Assembly (NCBI GenBank): GCA_003135855.1
Contig: PNBD01000001.1
Span: 889 to 33,420 of the forward strand
From: Deltaproteobacteria bacterium
GTDB taxonomy: Bacteria; Desulfobacterota; Binatia; Binatales; Binataceae
Direction: 5' to 3'
DNA: 32,532 nucleotides
The notes beneath the pieces are model-generated. The model was not told where the DNA came from and did not search any database. It saw nothing but the letters and a program-made list of their open reading frames with translations. Numbering within the stretch: the first letter of the stretch is position 1; each line of letters opens with the position of its first letter. The translations under genes were made by a program, and so were the position numbers. Shown here piece after piece: positions 30,315 to 32,532 of the stretch.

Positions 30315-31820
30315 TCACAGGTCGTGTCCGCAATAGGATAGGTTGAAGCTCTTGTTGCACAAGGGAAAGTCGGAGATTTGCTGATCGCGCATCGCAATCG
30401 CCAATCCCATCCAATTGTGAAACGAGGGATCGACGACCTTATAGTGCGCGAAGCTGCCTGCAGCGTTTGTGATTGCGACGTGACAGATTTCTCCGCGCCA
30501 TCCTTCGACGAGAGACACCACAAGATGATTCGGAAGTAGTGGCCCAGTCTGAGACAGCATTGGTCCTTCGGGCATCGAGGCGAATTGCTCTCGAAGGAAC
30601 TCGCCCGAACGTTGAATTTCCATCCATCGCACCCATGCCCGCCCGAAAACGTCCCCGCTATCCCACTTCGAGATTGGTATCTGCGCGAATCTGAAGATAC
30701 CGCTCGGGAAATCCTGTCGAACGTCACGCTCGACGCCGCAAGCGCGCGCCGCCAAACCGACCAACCCCAGCGCCTCGCATGTCTGTCGTGATATCGACCC
30801 AGTATGCTCGAAACGCGCCTGAACCGATGACGAGCCCCACAGCAGCGCGACCGCATCCTCGACATCTTTCAGGGCTGCTTCGAGCCGCTGCTGAAGGTTT
30901 GAGATAAGCGGCTTGTCCAAATCGAATCCGACTCCGCCCGGTCTGATCAATCCCCTACCGAAGCGGCTTCCGCACAGTGCCGCGGTCAAGTTAAGGAAGT
31001 CTCCGCGAATGCGGCCGCAATAAGCTGCGCTCGGGAGATAGCCAACATCTCCCGCGAGAGCGCCTAGGTCGCCGGTATGGTTCGCCAGACGCTCGAGCTC
31101 CAGCGCTATTCCGCGCAACACTTGCGCACGGCTGGAAACCGCGGTAAGGCTTAGCGCTTCGATTGCTTCACAGTAAGCAGTCGAATGTCCGATAGAGGTG
31201 TCGCCGCATAGCGTTTCCATCAGATGGATCGTTCGCTTGCCTGGACCCCCGACTAGTACCCGCTCGACTCCGCGATGCTGGTAGCCAAGCGATATCTCCA
31301 GATGAAAGACATCCTCGCCGTGACATTGGAAACGGAAATGGCCGGGTTCGATGATTCCCGCATGCACTGGACCTACTGCGACTTCGTGAATCTCTCTGCC
31401 ATGCATCGCGAAGAAATCAGTGACTCCAGGAATTGGTGGTGGAGGTAGGTCGCCGCTAGATCCGTAGGGAGCGTGAAATCGAATCGGCTTCAGCCAGGGA
31501 TGCCCTTCCGGCTGAAGTTGCCACTGCTCGGCTATCTCACGTTCGAACCAATGAGCCTGTGGACACTCGAGTGTCAAGCACGGGTACGACTGATCGATTT
31601 CGGTGCTGAGAATTGAGAGGCTGCTGGTCGCCGAGTCAGCTGCCACGGCGATCAGTCGAATCCGACGATTCTCGGCGGGCATACCGAATAGCGCTGCCAG
31701 GCTGCAGGTGCTGCTCATCGCTGAGAGAATCGCGGTTCTGAACTCGGCAATCGAGAGTAATGGAATGTTCTGAAGCGGAATTGCTTCTCCACTACGAAAT
31801 ACTGAAGATGCCGTCGCCAT
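30315..31820 (-). CDS. Fused NuoC/NuoD-like large subunit (HyfG/HycE-like) with altered Ni-Fe ligands
   Basis: 501 residues from the ATG at 31820, which lies one base after the stop of the membrane subunit; an upstream ATG at 31853 would overlap that gene and give 512. The N-terminal ~150 residues resemble the NuoC (30 kDa) domain (CPQAHWFEREIAEQW). The rest is the NuoD/hydrogenase large-subunit domain (HFRFQCHGEDVFHLEISLGYQHRGVE). Hydrogenases bind Ni-Fe with two CxxC pairs. Here the first reads LCGDTSIGHS (second Cys replaced by Thr) and the C-terminal one reads LCNKSF (Ser), before the ending NLSYCGHDL. Two of four ligands appear missing, so H2 chemistry is doubtful and an energy-converting-hydrogenase-related role is more likely. 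Confidence 0.85.
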   Translation of the reverse strand: MATASSVFRSGEAIPLQNIPLLSIAEFRTAILSAMSSTCSLAALFGMPAENRRIRLIAVAADSATSSLSILSTEIDQSYPCLTLECPQAHWFEREIAEQWQLQPEGHPWLKPIRFHAPYGSSGDLPPPPIPGVTDFFAMHGREIHEVAVGPVHAGIIEPGHFRFQCHGEDVFHLEISLGYQHRGVERVLVGGPGKRTIHLMETLCGDTSIGHSTAYCEAIEALSLTAVSSRAQVLRGIALELERLANHTGDLGALAGDVGYLPSAAYCGRIRGDFLNLTAALCGSRFGRGLIRPGGVGFDLDKPLISNLQQRLEAALKDVEDAVALLWGSSSVQARFEHTGSISRQTCEALGLVGLAARACGVERDVRQDFPSGIFRFAQIPISKWDSGDVFGRAWVRWMEIQRSGEFLREQFASMPEGPMLSQTGPLLPNHLVVSLVEGWRGEICHVAITNAAGSFAHYKVVDPSFHNWMGLAIAMRDQQISDFPLCNKSFNLSYCGHDL

Positions 31821-31821
31821 C

Positions 31822-32532
31822 TCAACGCTGACCGAGAAGGATCGCGGCTTCATGGATTGTCCGACTCAGGACTGGCGGAACGTAGATGCCCATCAGGAGA
31901 ATTGCACCGCCTAGCACGGCCGGGACCGCGCTCAGCGCAAAACCTCGGCCGGCGGGGACGATGATATCTTCGCGCGGAGTTCCCTGCGCCATCGCGAGCA
32001 CGGGCGTGGCCATACCCGCCAATATGATCGCCAGAAAGATCAGGTAGGCAACCGCAACGAACGATTGGCCCTGATCCAGCGCGGCTTTCAGAATTGTGAA
32101 CTCACTCAAGAACGGGCCGAAAGGCGGCGAGCCCGTGATCGCAAGAAAGCCCAACACCCATAGCAAGCCAGATACGGGCAACACCTGCAAAGCCCCTGAT
32201 ACATTTGTCGAATTCTTCGTGTGGTAAACAGCCAGGAGGTTTCCGGCGACCATAAACAACATCACCTTGGTCAGCGAATGATTGATCACGTGGAGCATTG
32301 CTCCGAATACCCCCGCGCCGCCGAGTCCCACGCCCACCGCCAGGATACCCATGTGCTCGACGCTCGAATACGCGAGCATGCGCTTGTAGTCAACCTGACC
32401 CGAAATGAATATGGCAGCGACCGCCATCGAGAGCAGCCCGAGAACAAGTAGCAACCGTTCGCTGAAATCAGCTAGACCACTCGCCACACAGACTTGGTGG
32501 ATTCTGAGAATCCCGAGAAACGCACAATTGAG
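31822..32532 (-). CDS. HyfF/NuoL-type proton-pumping membrane subunit, C-terminal part
   Basis: 236 codons are visible; the frame is open to the right edge, so the start is outside. Six or so hydrophobic helices can be traced. Antiporter-like landmarks are present: AFLGILRIHQ at the edge, DYKRMLAYSSVEHMGIL (the lysine/glutamate helix region) and HVINHSLTKVMLFMVAGNLL with the conserved His and Lys of the proton channel. Then comes GSPPFGPFLSEFTIL. This is the Mrp-antiporter-related subunit that couples electron transfer to ion pumping in group-4 hydrogenases and complex I. One base separates its stop from the large-subunit ATG. Further membrane subunits are presumably upstream, beyond the window. 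Confidence 0.88.
   Translation of the reverse strand, partial: LNCAFLGILRIHQVCVASGLADFSERLLLVLGLLSMAVAAIFISGQVDYKRMLAYSSVEHMGILAVGVGLGGAGVFGAMLHVINHSLTKVMLFMVAGNLLAVYHTKNSTNVSGALQVLPVSGLLWVLGFLAITGSPPFGPFLSEFTILKAALDQGQSFVAVAYLIFLAIILAGMATPVLAMAQGTPREDIIVPAGRGFALSAVPAVLGGAILLMGIYVPPVLSRTIHEAAILLGQR

Noticed and set aside
29530-32532. Formate hydrogenlyase / genuine [NiFe] hydrogenase
   Set aside because: The large subunit appears to lack two of four Ni-Fe cysteine ligands, and no hyp maturation or formate dehydrogenase gene is in the window.

Overview
The window looks like chromosomal DNA of a Gram-negative, metabolically versatile environmental bacterium. The evidence is a predicted outer-membrane beta-barrel, two likely lipoproteins and an RND permease. 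The mix of luciferase-like flavoproteins, CoxL-type molybdoenzymes, a CaiB/BaiF CoA-transferase and the DUF1329/DUF1302/MMPL envelope trio resembles what is known from uncultured lineages such as Candidatus Binatota. That placement is inference, not proof.

Positions 1-23740 hold one minus-strand run of 21 genes. Gaps are at most 86 bp and there are two 4-base stop/start overlaps, so it reads as a single very long operon. In transcription order it encodes: a YciI-like protein; two tandem CoxG-like SRPBCC proteins; MoaA; a MocA/MobA-like nucleotidyltransferase; the FAD (CoxM-like) and 2Fe-2S (CoxS-like) subunits of a molybdenum hydroxylase; MoxR (CoxD-like) and VWA (CoxE-like) maturation factors; a DUF1302-type outer-membrane protein, a DUF1329 periplasmic protein and an RND/MMPL transporter; SufU; then LLM flavoprotein 2, Mo-subunit 2, XdhC, SufS, Mo-subunit 1 and LLM flavoprotein 1; and finally a hydantoinase/dihydropyrimidinase and a nitrilase-superfamily amidohydrolase cut by the window edge. 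Catalysis, cofactor synthesis, Mo=S sulfuration, maturation, envelope traffic and ring hydrolysis are thus encoded together. The most economical reading is uptake or efflux of a hydrophobic, probably N-heterocyclic compound, its hydroxylation and flavin-dependent oxidation, then hydrolysis of a cyclic ureide or imide. The substrate cannot be read from the sequence.

Positions 23741-27777 carry ordinary single genes: two putative lipoproteins facing each other, a CaiB/BaiF CoA-transferase, a VOC protein and a small Cys-rich protein. Positions 27778-29529 look like a decayed defence patch. It holds the N-terminal part of an anti-phage dCTP-deaminase-like P-loop protein and a truncated metallophosphoesterase, with a terminator-like hairpin at its left edge.

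Positions 29530-32532 (minus strand, running off the right edge) carry three genes of a group-4-hydrogenase-like, complex-I-related membrane complex: a HyfF-type ion-pumping subunit (partial), a fused NuoC/NuoD-like large subunit and a ferredoxin-NuoB fusion. The large subunit appears to lack half of the canonical Ni-Fe cysteine ligands, so the complex is probably an energy-converting-hydrogenase-related (Ehr) complex and not an H2-evolving enzyme. No tRNA, rRNA, CRISPR array or insertion sequence was seen.
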